A DNA stretch of 64,000 nucleotides, from the NCBI RefSeq assembly GCF_022807975.1, contig NZ_CP094358.1:2480001-2544000 (forward strand), written 5' to 3'. The DNA is from Abyssalbus ytuae. GTDB taxonomy: Bacteria; Bacteroidota; Bacteroidia; Flavobacteriales; Flavobacteriaceae. Below are positions 32,672-40,783 of the stretch, piece after piece (the first letter of the stretch is position 1; each line of letters opens with the position of its first letter). A program made the position numbers and the translations under genes. The notes below the pieces were generated by a model, which was not told the DNA's origin, searched no databases, and worked only from the letters and a program-made list of their open reading frames with translations.

Positions 32672-34214
32672 ATTTTAAACGGCTGGCAATCTTTTTTAAC
32701 AAAGTATATTCGTCAAAAGGTTTTTGAATAATATCATTCATACCGGCCTTTTTGTATTTTTTTATTTCTTCCGGAAAAGCACTTCCTGTTAATCCGATAA
32801 CGGGTATTTTTTTCACTTCTTTAAATGGCAGGTCTCTAATCATTTGAGTTAAAATATGCCCCTCAATATCGGGTAATTTAATGTCCATTAAAATAAGATC
32901 GTATTCGTTTGTCATCAAATCTTCAATTACTCCTTCTGCACTATTGTGAATGTCTAAAAAGAATTTTTTGGTTGATGATAATATCTTAAGGATCAGCATT
33001 TGGTTTACCTGGTCGTTATCAACAAGTAATACGGAATACTTTTTTTTCTTCTCGGGAAAAATGATCTCTTTTTTAATTTTTGATTTGCTTCTTTCCTTTT
33101 CTTCTTCTTCTTTGAGTTGAGAGTGGAGGGGGAATTTTAGCATCAAATCAAAGTAAAACCTGCTTCCTTCACCTTCTTTGCTTTCAACCTGAATGTTGCC
33201 ATCCATAAGTTCCAAAAGGCGTTTTACTATGGTTAGCCCCAGGCCGGTGCCTTTATATCGTTCATTTTCGTGTATTTGAATAAACCTGTTAAAAATTTCA
33301 TCTGTTTTATCTTCAGGTATTCCAATTCCGGTATCAGCTATTTCAAACCTTACCATTACTTTATTGGCCCGCTTGGTGAGCATGCTCACATTTAATTTTA
33401 TTTTTCCTTTTTTTGTGAATTTTATAGCATTTTCCAACAGGTTAACCAATACCTGGTTAATTCTTAAAGCATCTCCTTCAACCTTTTCGGGTATTTTCTC
33501 ATCAAACTCTACGTTAAAACTGAGTCCTTTTTCTTTGGCTTTTATATTATAGGTAAGTGTTAGTAAATTGATGGTGTCCCTCAAATCAAAAATTTGCTGG
33601 TGAATTTTAAGGTTACCCGATTCAATTTTGTTGATGCTTAATATATCTTCGAGCAATAATTTGAGGTGGTTATTGGAGTTGTTAATGAGTTTGAGGTATT
33701 CCTGTTGGTTGGAGTCCAGTTGTGTTTTTTGCAGCAGGTGGGTAAATGATAAAATGGAAGTTAACGGATTTCTGATTTCGTGGCTGAAATTAGCAATGAA
33801 TTCATCTTTAAACTTTTCCCTTTCCTGCAATTGAATATTTTTTAAAGTAACCAGTTCTTCATTTATAATGGATTCGTTTTTGGTTTGGGCGAGAGACTGG
33901 TAGGTAAAATAATGCTCGGAAAGATCATTAAGAATGATGAGACTTTTATTGCCGTTAACCCGTGCATGAACATTTATGTCATATATTTTATCGGAACCCA
34001 AAAAATCCAGATGAACACAGGTAAATGTATACTCTTTTTCAGGAGATAAAAAAAGTGATTCTAAGGAAAAGAAAAAAGGGTGTAAATCAAAAATACTACT
34101 TCCCTCTTTTAAAGTTATAAGATTGTTGTCACTTTCTGCAATTATTCCGTTTTTATCAACTAAAATTAATTGAATATTACATGCTACATATTTGTTTCGG
34201 AGATTCTTTAACAT
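32670..34214 (-). CDS. cytoplasmic hybrid histidine kinase (PAS-like, HisKA, HATPase, REC)
   Basis: The 514-residue protein has an N-terminal PAS-like sensor (about 10-105), a coiled linker, HisKA with His145 in NFSHEIRNPLTSIL, the HATPase domain (INQVLVNLLENAIKFTKKG; IADTGIGIPEDK; GTGLGLTIVKRLL) and a C-terminal receiver with Asp444 in LILMDIKLPD and the KPF switch. There is no membrane helix, so it acts in the cytoplasm. Its start codon shares one base with the GTPase stop (TAATG), indicating translational coupling. It is the last gene of a four-gene operon. No separate response regulator or output domain is nearby, so the phosphorelay target is unknown. Confidence 0.93.
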   Translation of the reverse strand: MLKNLRNKYVACNIQLILVDKNGIIAESDNNLITLKEGSSIFDLHPFFFSLESLFLSPEKEYTFTCVHLDFLGSDKIYDINVHARVNGNKSLIILNDLSEHYFTYQSLAQTKNESIINEELVTLKNIQLQEREKFKDEFIANFSHEIRNPLTSILSFTHLLQKTQLDSNQQEYLKLINNSNNHLKLLLEDILSINKIESGNLKIHQQIFDLRDTINLLTLTYNIKAKEKGLSFNVEFDEKIPEKVEGDALRINQVLVNLLENAIKFTKKGKIKLNVSMLTKRANKVMVRFEIADTGIGIPEDKTDEIFNRFIQIHENERYKGTGLGLTIVKRLLELMDGNIQVESKEGEGSRFYFDLMLKFPLHSQLKEEEEKERSKSKIKKEIIFPEKKKKYSVLLVDNDQVNQMLILKILSSTKKFFLDIHNSAEGVIEDLMTNEYDLILMDIKLPDIEGHILTQMIRDLPFKEVKKIPVIGLTGSAFPEEIKKYKKAGMNDIIQKPFDEYTLLKKIASRLK

Positions 34215-34708
34215 TACTTAATTAGTTGATGGGCAATAAATTCAAAAGCATGATTAACATTATCGCCCGTTTTAGCACTAGTAAGGTAGTCATAAGGTAT
34301 TTGGTTGTCCTTCAGCTTTTTCTGTAAAGTTTTCAAATCGACCAAGTCTACTTTATTTCCGATTACCTGCAATAACACATTAGGATATTTAACCTTTATA
34401 AGTTCAATATCATTATTCATATTTTGAAAAGTAGAGGGTCTTGTTACATCAAACACGTATATAAAACTGTGAGATCCAAGCAGATATGATTCTCTTATTT
34501 TTTCAAAATTATCCGATCCTTCCAAATCCCATATAATTAATGAGATGTTTTCATTGTTATTAATTTGTATTTCTTTTTTAAGAATATGTACCCCGATGGT
34601 TACTTTGTAATCTTCAGAAAATACGTTTTCTACAAATCGCCTGATTAAAGAAGATTTTCCGACACCAAAATAACCCAGTAAAACAATCTTTTTAGATATT
34701 TTCATCAT
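34214..34708 (-). CDS. Rab/Ras-like small GTPase
   Basis: A 164-residue single-domain G protein. G1 is GYFGVGKSS (residues 12-20). Switch I is EDYKVTIGV with Thr37, strikingly like the Rab phrase TIGVDF. G3 is WDLEGS (60-65), followed by DNFEKIRESYLLGSHSFIYVFDVT, also Rab-like. G4 is NKVD (118-121) and G5 is TSAK (143-146). The residue after the G3 Gly, the catalytic Gln in Ras and Rab, is Ser65, so intrinsic hydrolysis should be weak. No lipid-attachment tail is present. It overlaps the upstream longin-like gene by 17 nt and is coupled to the kinase gene. By analogy with MglA/MglB the upstream gene may encode its regulator; this is inference. Confidence 0.9.
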   Translation of the reverse strand: MMKISKKIVLLGYFGVGKSSLIRRFVENVFSEDYKVTIGVHILKKEIQINNNENISLIIWDLEGSDNFEKIRESYLLGSHSFIYVFDVTRPSTFQNMNNDIELIKVKYPNVLLQVIGNKVDLVDLKTLQKKLKDNQIPYDYLTSAKTGDNVNHAFEFIAHQLIK

Positions 34709-35519
34709 TGAAATAGTGTGATAGCTCTTTTACCAGTACGTCCTCTTCTATTTTTGAGGGGTCGGGAAAGAGCTTTAAATAGTTTTGTGAAAAGTCAAAG
34801 ATAATATCTTGTAGCTTATTTTTAAATTCTGTAGTGTAATTTCCGGAAATTGCCACTGCTATGTAATAAGAAATAAAGTTTTGTATGTGAATATTGTATA
34901 ATTCATATTCTATAAGCTCTAAGCTTTGGTCTTTATTTTGAAATGCATCTTCTATAAAATGTTTAATAGCGGTTAACATTCCGGAAATCATATCCTTATC
35001 AATGGTAGCTACTTTTTCATAACTTCCAATAAGTAGGCCTGAATTTTTATCAATAATAAGTACTTGTAAAACTTCGGCTTTGTTTAATTCGCTTATAATA
35101 ATATCTTCTTCCTTAACTCCTGTAAACCATGATGTAAAGCGTCTTTTCCAGCTTTTTGCTGAAAAACTGTTTTCCACCTGTTGGTTGATTTTATCTGATA
35201 AAAGGTTTATTTCCTGCTGGATGTATTTTTTTATCATTTTACCCATAATAGGATATAAAGCTTCCACCACCTGGTCTTTGGAATTTTTTATTTCCTGTTT
35301 CAGGGTTTCTGTAATGGTAGGTCCCAGGGTTTTTGGAATATTTTCGACAAAGGAGTCTATTTTACCATCAACAATGGGATCAACTTTTTGTGAAAGAAGT
35401 TTACGTTCGTTCAGGGTTTTTTCAAGGATTTCAATTTTTTTTGAAATATTATATGCATACTCCCTTTCATCAGTAAGTAAAATTTCTTTTAATATGTTTA
35501 ATTTATCATTTTCATCCAT
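34692..35519 (-). CDS. longin/roadblock-like regulator candidate, 275 aa
   Basis: The N-terminal 100 residues are helical. They start with a LNILKEILLTDEREY motif and include LGPTITETLKQEIKNSKDQVVEALYPIMGKMIKKYIQQEI. The C-terminal part, about 135-250, alternates strands and helices (VLQVLIIDKNSGLLIGSYEKV; DKDMISGMLTAIKHFIEDAF; YYIAVAISGN), as in longin or roadblock folds. I recall the same pairing (VxALxPVMGxxIRKAI, then DxDMVSGMLTAIxxFVxDSF) ahead of OmpA domains in cyanobacterial and proteobacterial proteins; here the OmpA part is missing. Roadblock/longin proteins regulate small GTPases, and the next gene is one. The fold call is by pattern only. Confidence 0.7.
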   Translation of the reverse strand: MDENDKLNILKEILLTDEREYAYNISKKIEILEKTLNERKLLSQKVDPIVDGKIDSFVENIPKTLGPTITETLKQEIKNSKDQVVEALYPIMGKMIKKYIQQEINLLSDKINQQVENSFSAKSWKRRFTSWFTGVKEEDIIISELNKAEVLQVLIIDKNSGLLIGSYEKVATIDKDMISGMLTAIKHFIEDAFQNKDQSLELIEYELYNIHIQNFISYYIAVAISGNYTTEFKNKLQDIIFDFSQNYLKLFPDPSKIEEDVLVKELSHYFNDENI

Positions 35520-35536
35520 ATTAAAGAAAGGGTAAA

Positions 35537-35899
35537 TTAGCCTTTGGCGCTTATTTTTTCACCTAAATCCATCAAAAGTTTCCCTAATAATTTTCTGTCT
35601 ACTTTTGCTTCATCAAGATCATCAGTTCTGTCGGTTATTTTATTTTCCAATTCAGTAATCCTGATATTTAAATCGGTACTTAAATTATCTATATTTTGTG
35701 TAAGCTCGCCTCTTGCTTCTTCAATAAGATTGTTTAATTCGTTTTTCTTTTTGAGAATATCTTCTTTAATCTTATCAAACTCTGATTTGTATTCCTGTAT
35801 GTTTTCACCAAATAGTAATTCTTTAATCACTTCAATTTTTGAAGAAGCATCATGAGCCTGTCCGTTTTCAGGAGGATTTGTAATTTCTTTTTTTGACAT
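35537..35899 (-). CDS. coiled-coil protein, first gene of the GTPase-kinase operon
   Basis: The 120-residue, highly charged protein has a predicted coiled coil over residues 35-95 (EFDKIKEDILKKKNELNNLIEEARGELTQNIDNLSTDL...). Its motif IEVIKELLFGENIQEY matches LNILKEILLTDEREY at the start of the next gene product, suggesting a shared docking segment. The C-terminus VDRKLLGKLLMDLGEKISAKG looks like a short terminal helix. It has no signal or membrane segment. The next gene starts 17 nt after its stop. Function unknown; scaffold or adaptor is a guess. Confidence 0.72.
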   Translation of the reverse strand: MSKKEITNPPENGQAHDASSKIEVIKELLFGENIQEYKSEFDKIKEDILKKKNELNNLIEEARGELTQNIDNLSTDLNIRITELENKITDRTDDLDEAKVDRKLLGKLLMDLGEKISAKG

Positions 35900-36054
35900 T
35901 TTATCCGAATTATTTTACAAAACTAATAAAAGATTAACATGTTACAGCATAACCTTTTAATAAAGATAGCAAATGTTTAAGTAAAATAATAATTATATAT
36001 AATTAGTTAATAGTAACAACAACAAGGTATTTTGTTATACATATTGACAAGTAT

Positions 36055-36084
36055 TTTGCGGTTAACTTTACATTTATAACTTTG
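36055..36084 (+). promoter_or_regulatory. Bacteroidota housekeeping promoter
   Basis: TTTG (36055-36058), 18 bases, TAACTTTG (36077-36084) fits the TTTG/TAnnTTTG sigma pattern. It places transcription start near 36091, which excludes a GTG start at 36086 for the GNAT gene. Confidence 0.7.
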
Positions 36085-36103
36085 CGTGAAATTTATAACA
36101 AAA

Positions 36104-36583
36104 ATGAATTTTATAATCAGAAAGGCAATAAAAGATGATATGGGCAGGGTTTTAGAGCTTATAAAACAACTGGCTGTTTTTGAGCGGGAACCTCAAGCTG
36201 TAATTATTACTGCTGAAGATTTGGAGAATGATGGCTTTGGTGAAAACCCTCTTTTTCAATGTTTTGTGGCTGAAGCTAATTCTCAGATTGTAGGGATAGC
36301 TCTTTTTTATCCCCGGTATTCAACCTGGAAGGGAAAAACAATTCATCTGGAAGATTTAATTGTAGATGAAACTATGAGGGGCAAAGGAATTGGAAATGCA
36401 TTATTTGAAGAGGTTATTAAATATGGACACAGCCTTGGGGTAAAAAGAATAGAGTGGAATGTGCTGGACTGGAATGAGCCTGCCATAAATTTTTATGAAA
36501 GCAAAGGGGCTATTGTTTTAAGAGATTGGGATGTAGCACAGCTGAATGAAAACGGAATAAAAAATTTTATAGCGAATTTATAA
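36104..36583 (+). CDS. GNAT acetyltransferase, diamine/thialysine N-acetyltransferase-like
   Basis: The protein begins MNFIIRKAIKDDMGRVLELIKQLAVFEREP, the spermidine/thialysine acetyltransferase opening. It continues with GIALFYPRYSTWKGKTIHLEDLIVDETMRGKGIGNALFEEVI (motif A with RGKGIG) and ends with WNVLDWNEPAINFYESKGA. The family acetylates polyamines or lysine analogues with acetyl-CoA. I use the ATG at 36104; a GTG six codons upstream overlaps the promoter. The aspartate-kinase gene starts 3 nt after the stop, so the two are co-transcribed. Confidence 0.9.
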   Translation: MNFIIRKAIKDDMGRVLELIKQLAVFEREPQAVIITAEDLENDGFGENPLFQCFVAEANSQIVGIALFYPRYSTWKGKTIHLEDLIVDETMRGKGIGNALFEEVIKYGHSLGVKRIEWNVLDWNEPAINFYESKGAIVLRDWDVAQLNENGIKNFIANL

Positions 36584-36586
36584 TTT

Positions 36587-37837
36587 ATGAGAATTTTTAA
36601 GTTTGGTGGGGCATCGGTTAAAGATGCCGAAGGGGTCAAAAACGTTGTAAATGTATTAAAAACTGTTGGTTATGAAAATACGTTGCTTGTAGTTTCGGCA
36701 ATGGGTAAAACTACTAACGGGATGGAAAATGTTATTAAGAATTATTTTAGTGATAAAGCCAAATTAAGTGATTCTATAAAAGAAATGGAAGATTATCACA
36801 ATAATATTCTAAATGATCTTTTTGAAAATAAACAGCACCCCATATTTAATAAAATAAAAATTTTTTTTGATGAACTCAAAGGATTTTTTGACAGAAACAA
36901 ATCGCCAAAATATAATTTTGTTTATGATCAGATAGTAAGCTACGGAGAACTTATTTCTACAACCATTATCAGTGCCTATTTAAATGAAGTCGGTTTAAAA
37001 AATGAATGGCTTGATGTGAGGAAATTTATAAAAACCGATCATAAATACAGGGATGCCAACGTAAACTGGGAGTTAACCCAGCAAAAAATTTCAAGCGAAG
37101 TAAACAGAGAAAGTCTAAATATAACCCAGGGATTTTTGGGCAGTGATGAAAATAATTTCACTACCACGTTAGGGCGGGAAGGATCCGATTATACAGCGGC
37201 TATTTTTGCTTACTGCCTTAATGCCCAATCCGTAACAATATGGAAAGATGTTCCGGGGGTTTTAAATGCCGATCCCAGGTATTTTGAAGAAACCAGTTTG
37301 TTAAACCAGATTTCTTACAGAGAAGCCATCGAGCTTGCATTTTATGGAGCTTCTGTTATTCATCCCAAAACTTTACAGCCTTTGCAAAGAAAAGAAATAC
37401 CACTGCATGTGAAATCGTTTATAAATCCCGAAGCTGCCGGAACCATAGTAAAAAAAGGAGAAGGGATACAACCCAATGTACCTTGTTATATTGTAAAAAA
37501 GGACCAGGTACTTATCCAGTTGTCTTCTCTTGATTTTTCGTTTATAGTAGAAGAAAATATAAGCGAAATTTTTAAACTGTTGCATGATTACCGCATGAAA
37601 GTTGACCTTATTCAAAATTCAGCTATCAGTTTTTCTGTATGTGTTGATAATAAGTTTAACAACCTGGATACTTTATTAAATGTGTTAAAATCTAAATTTA
37701 AAGTAACTCATTATGAAGGGGTATCTTTATACACTGTTCGTCATTTTAATGAAAAAGCGGTAGAATTTATTCAAAATGGTCACGAGGTGTTGTTAGAGCA
37801 ACGAACTAAAGAAACATTACAATTAGTCGTTAAGTAA
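36587..37837 (+). CDS. lysC: aspartate kinase (monofunctional)
   Basis: Aspartokinase phosphorylates aspartate, the first step toward Lys, Thr, Met and diaminopimelate. The kinase domain has FKFGGASVKDAEGVKNV at the start, VSAMGKTT, GFLGSDENNFTTTLGREGSDYTAAIFAY and WKDVPGVLNADPR. Residues about 320-416 are a regulatory ACT-like region (LDFSFIVEENISEIFKLLHDYRMKVDLIQNSAISFSVCVD). At 416 residues it matches the short flavobacterial form rather than the ThrA or MetL fusions. It lies 3 nt after the GNAT gene. Confidence 0.92.
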   Translation: MRIFKFGGASVKDAEGVKNVVNVLKTVGYENTLLVVSAMGKTTNGMENVIKNYFSDKAKLSDSIKEMEDYHNNILNDLFENKQHPIFNKIKIFFDELKGFFDRNKSPKYNFVYDQIVSYGELISTTIISAYLNEVGLKNEWLDVRKFIKTDHKYRDANVNWELTQQKISSEVNRESLNITQGFLGSDENNFTTTLGREGSDYTAAIFAYCLNAQSVTIWKDVPGVLNADPRYFEETSLLNQISYREAIELAFYGASVIHPKTLQPLQRKEIPLHVKSFINPEAAGTIVKKGEGIQPNVPCYIVKKDQVLIQLSSLDFSFIVEENISEIFKLLHDYRMKVDLIQNSAISFSVCVDNKFNNLDTLLNVLKSKFKVTHYEGVSLYTVRHFNEKAVEFIQNGHEVLLEQRTKETLQLVVK

Positions 37838-37989
37838 CTAAAGCCATAACTTCTTTTTTTATATTTGTTATTATAAACAAAAATTAATTATTTCTTTGGG
37901 TTATGGCTCAAAGATGTTTTTAGTGTGCTAATGGCATGACTAACTGATAATTAACAACACGTTAATGTTATTAGCTAATAAATTTAAGA

Positions 37990-39813
37990 ATGGGTTTAGT
38001 AACGGCTAAAGAAGTAGCAAGCGCTATTAATCTGAGTAAATACGGTTTTATAGGAACTTTCATAGGATGGATAATTATGAAAGTTTTAAAAATTTCTACT
38101 CTCAACAAAGTATATAATAAACATCAGGATAAAGAAAACTTACATTTTTTAAATTCTATATTGAATGAGTTTGAAATTAAGTTTGAAATACCTGAAGAGG
38201 ATTTAAAGCGATTGCCCAAAGCGGGCGCTTATATTACTATTTCCAATCACCCGTTGGGTGGTATTGACGGAATTTTACTTTTAAAACTTTTATTGGAGAA
38301 GCGTTCGGATTTTAAAATAATAGCCAATTTTTTACTCCATAGAATAAAGCCTCTAATACCTTATATAATGCCTGTTAATCCTTTTGAAGAACATAAAGAT
38401 GCCAAAAACAGCATTATGGGTTTTAAGCAGGCACTATCCCATTTAAGAGAAGGTCACCCGCTGGGCATATTCCCTGCCGGTGAGGTTTCGACTTATAAAG
38501 ATGGTAAATTAATAGTAGACAGGCCATGGGAAGAGGCAGCAATGAAGCTTATAAAAAAAGCAGAAGTTCCTGTAGTGCCTATTTATTTTCATGCCAAAAA
38601 TAGCAAGTTGTTTTACCGGTTATCAAAAATCAGTGATACCTTCAGAACTGCCAAATTACCTTCTGAATTGTTAACGCAACGAAACAGGCTGATTAAAGTA
38701 AGAATAGGAAAACCTATCTCTGTTGAAGCTCAGAAAGAACAGGAGAGCCTGGCAGAGTTTACCGATTTTTTAAGAAAAAAAACTTATATGCTGGCAAATC
38801 CTTTCGAAAAGGAAAGTATATTGCAAAAGGTACCTACTTCATTAAAACTTAATAAGGCCCCAAAAAAAATTATTACTTCTGTAGACAAAAATCTTATGGA
38901 TGCCGAAGTTGAGGCATTAAGAAAAAGTGAATGCCGGTTGCTTGAAAGTAAAAATTACGAAGTTTTTTTAGCACCTGCTCAATTAATGCCCAATATTTTA
39001 CAGGAAATAGGAAGATTAAGGGAAATAACTTTTAGAGAAATAGGCGAAGGCACAAATCAGGCAATCGATTTAGATGAGTTTGATAAATATTATCATCATA
39101 TGTTTTTGTGGGATAATGAAGAAAAAAAGGTGGTAGGTGCGTATAGAATGGGACTAGGGGCCCAGATTTTTGACAAATACGGTATTGATGGTTTTTATCT
39201 TCAGGACTTGTTCCGGTTTGAACCGGAGCTTTATAAAATGATGGGTGAAAGTATTGAAATGGGAAGAGCTTTTATTATAAGTGAGTATCAGCAAAAACCT
39301 ATGCCTTTATTTTTACTTTGGAAAGGGATTGTTCATACCACCTTGCGTTACCCCGAACATAACTATTTAATAGGTGGAGTAAGCATTAGTAACCAGTTCT
39401 CCAATTTTTCAAAATCATTGATGATTGAGTTCATGAAATCCCATTATTGGGATCCTTATGTAGCACAATATGTGAGGCCAAAGAAAGAATTTAAGGTAAA
39501 GTTGAAGGATGCTGATAAGGATTTCATTTTTGATGAAACTGAAGCTGATTTGAATAAATTTGACAAGTTAATAGACGAAGTAGAACCAGGCAACCTGAGA
39601 TTACCCGTACTTATAAAAAAGTACATAAAGCAAAATGCAAAAGTGGTAGCTTTTAATGTAGATCCATTATTTAACAATTCGGTAGATGGATTAATGTATA
39701 TACGAATTGCCGATTTGCCTGAGAGTACCGTAAAACCTGTTATGGAAGAATTTCAGGCAGAACTGGAAAGAAAGTTTATGAACGGAAACGGCATGACTCC
39801 GGTGACAGAATAA
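37990..39813 (+). CDS. olsF: bifunctional acyltransferase, OlsF-like (ornithine/amino-acid lipid synthesis)
   Basis: The 607-residue protein fuses two acyltransferases. The N-terminal half is a PlsC-type O-acyltransferase with the NHPLGGIDG catalytic motif near residue 87, FPAGEVSTYKDG near 163 and VPVVPIYFHAKNSK. The second half, from about residue 300, is an OlsB/hemolysin-type N-acyltransferase (LREITFREIGEGTNQAIDLDEFDKYYHHMFLWDNEEKKVVGAYRMGLG; ESIEMGRAFI). This is the OlsF layout, described for Serratia and shown to work for a Flavobacterium homologue, which makes ornithine lipids, a phosphorus-free membrane lipid. It acts at the inner face of the membrane. Related glycine or serinolipid products cannot be excluded. 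Confidence 0.88.
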   Translation: MGLVTAKEVASAINLSKYGFIGTFIGWIIMKVLKISTLNKVYNKHQDKENLHFLNSILNEFEIKFEIPEEDLKRLPKAGAYITISNHPLGGIDGILLLKLLLEKRSDFKIIANFLLHRIKPLIPYIMPVNPFEEHKDAKNSIMGFKQALSHLREGHPLGIFPAGEVSTYKDGKLIVDRPWEEAAMKLIKKAEVPVVPIYFHAKNSKLFYRLSKISDTFRTAKLPSELLTQRNRLIKVRIGKPISVEAQKEQESLAEFTDFLRKKTYMLANPFEKESILQKVPTSLKLNKAPKKIITSVDKNLMDAEVEALRKSECRLLESKNYEVFLAPAQLMPNILQEIGRLREITFREIGEGTNQAIDLDEFDKYYHHMFLWDNEEKKVVGAYRMGLGAQIFDKYGIDGFYLQDLFRFEPELYKMMGESIEMGRAFIISEYQQKPMPLFLLWKGIVHTTLRYPEHNYLIGGVSISNQFSNFSKSLMIEFMKSHYWDPYVAQYVRPKKEFKVKLKDADKDFIFDETEADLNKFDKLIDEVEPGNLRLPVLIKKYIKQNAKVVAFNVDPLFNNSVDGLMYIRIADLPESTVKPVMEEFQAELERKFMNGNGMTPVTE

Positions 39814-39840
39814 AAAAGCGGTTATAAAACCGCTTTTTTT
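39812..39840. terminator. bidirectional terminator overlapping the arsC stop
   Basis: A6 tract, stem GCGGTT/AACCGC with a 4-nt loop, then T7. The arsC stop codon (39822-39824) lies inside the hairpin, so the terminator also encodes the last arsC residues. Confidence 0.88.
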
Positions 39841-40256
39841 GATAGATGCTCTTTAACAAATGCTTTACAATAAGCTTTAATTCCGTTTCTGGTATTCTCA
39901 AAAGCTTCAAAAATCTCTTCTTCACTGCCTGTGACTTTTGAAGGGTCAGAAAAATTATGGTGAAGCCTTACAGCATTTTTAGACGGTATATACGGGCAAT
40001 TTTCATTGGCATGGTCACATACGGTAATTATATAATCAAAATCAATGTCCATATACTCATTTACATTATTGGAGGTGTACTCCGTGATGTCTATACCATC
40101 CTCCTGCATAATTGCCACAGCTCCGGGATTGAGCCCGTGAGTTTCAATTCCTGCACTATAAATTTTTGCCTTACTACCTGCAAAATGTTTTAAATAGCCA
40201 TGAGCCATTTGGCTTCTGCATGAGTTTCCTGTACAAAGAACCAGTACGTTTTTCAT
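39822..40256 (-). CDS. arsC: thioredoxin-type arsenate reductase
   Basis: ArsC reduces arsenate to arsenite through a Cys cascade, using a low-molecular-weight phosphatase fold. The P-loop CTGNSCRS gives nucleophile Cys8, and the resolving pair is Cys80 and Cys87 (VCDHANENC). This matches Cys10/82/89 of the Staphylococcus enzyme after a two-residue offset. Length is 144 residues. It is the last gene of an operon with arsR, a DUF6428 gene and a GNAT gene, all on the minus strand. The arsenite exporter expected in such an operon is not present. Confidence 0.93.
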   Translation of the reverse strand: MKNVLVLCTGNSCRSQMAHGYLKHFAGSKAKIYSAGIETHGLNPGAVAIMQEDGIDITEYTSNNVNEYMDIDFDYIITVCDHANENCPYIPSKNAVRLHHNFSDPSKVTGSEEEIFEAFENTRNGIKAYCKAFVKEHLSKKAVL

Positions 40257-40280
40257 ACGTTTAAATATTAATAATTTAAA

Positions 40281-40772
40281 TTAATTAATACCAACAATTT
40301 TACTTCTTCTTTCCAATATGTAGTTGTCTTTCCAAACACCCTTAAGACGACCAATTTTTTCCCGTAGCCCTATCATTCTGAAACCTGCTTTTTGATGTAA
40401 TTTAAGGCTTGCTGTATTTTCTGTAAAAATTCCTGACTGTAACGTCCATATTCCTTCTTTTTCACTTAAACTTATGAGATTTTTAAGTAAGGCTGTACCC
40501 ACCCCTTTTCCGTGATGCTTGTTTGATACATATACACTAACTTCCGCAACTCCTGCATATACACACCTTCCCGAAACAGGAGTTAATGCTGCCCAACCCC
40601 AGATTTCATCATTATTCCCTGCAACAATTCTGCAAGAATCCATGTGTGTTTTATTCCAGTGCTCCCAATCCGGCACATCGGTTTCAAAGGTTGCAATACC
40701 TGTAGCAATTCCTTCGGAATATATTTTTGCCACACTGTCCCAATCTTTTTCAAGTAAAGGCCTGATTTTCAT
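40281..40772 (-). CDS. arsN: GNAT acetyltransferase of the phosphinothricin/ArsN1 type
   Basis: The opening MKIRPLLEKDWDSVAKIYSEGIATGIATFET, the GWAALTPVSGRCVYAGVAEVSVYVSNKHHGKGVGTALL segment and TLQSGIFTENTASLKLHQKAGFRMIGLREKIGRLKGVWKDNYILERRS are those of phosphinothricin-type N-acetyltransferases. ArsN1 members in ars operons acetylate the organoarsenical arsinothricin or related compounds. The operon position between the DUF6428 and arsC genes supports ArsN1. The substrate is inferred from context only. The upstream gene ends 11 nt before it. Confidence 0.88.
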   Translation of the reverse strand: MKIRPLLEKDWDSVAKIYSEGIATGIATFETDVPDWEHWNKTHMDSCRIVAGNNDEIWGWAALTPVSGRCVYAGVAEVSVYVSNKHHGKGVGTALLKNLISLSEKEGIWTLQSGIFTENTASLKLHQKAGFRMIGLREKIGRLKGVWKDNYILERRSKIVGIN

Positions 40773-40783
40773 CTTTTACAGTA

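Noticed and set aside
35080-35855. Plus-strand frames of 151 and 103 aa opposite the GTPase-operon genes
   Set aside because: Ser/Phe/Leu-rich shadows of the charged helical proteins encoded on the minus strand.
36086-36103. GTG start for the second GNAT gene
   Set aside because: It lies two bases after the -7 promoter element, before the expected transcription start.
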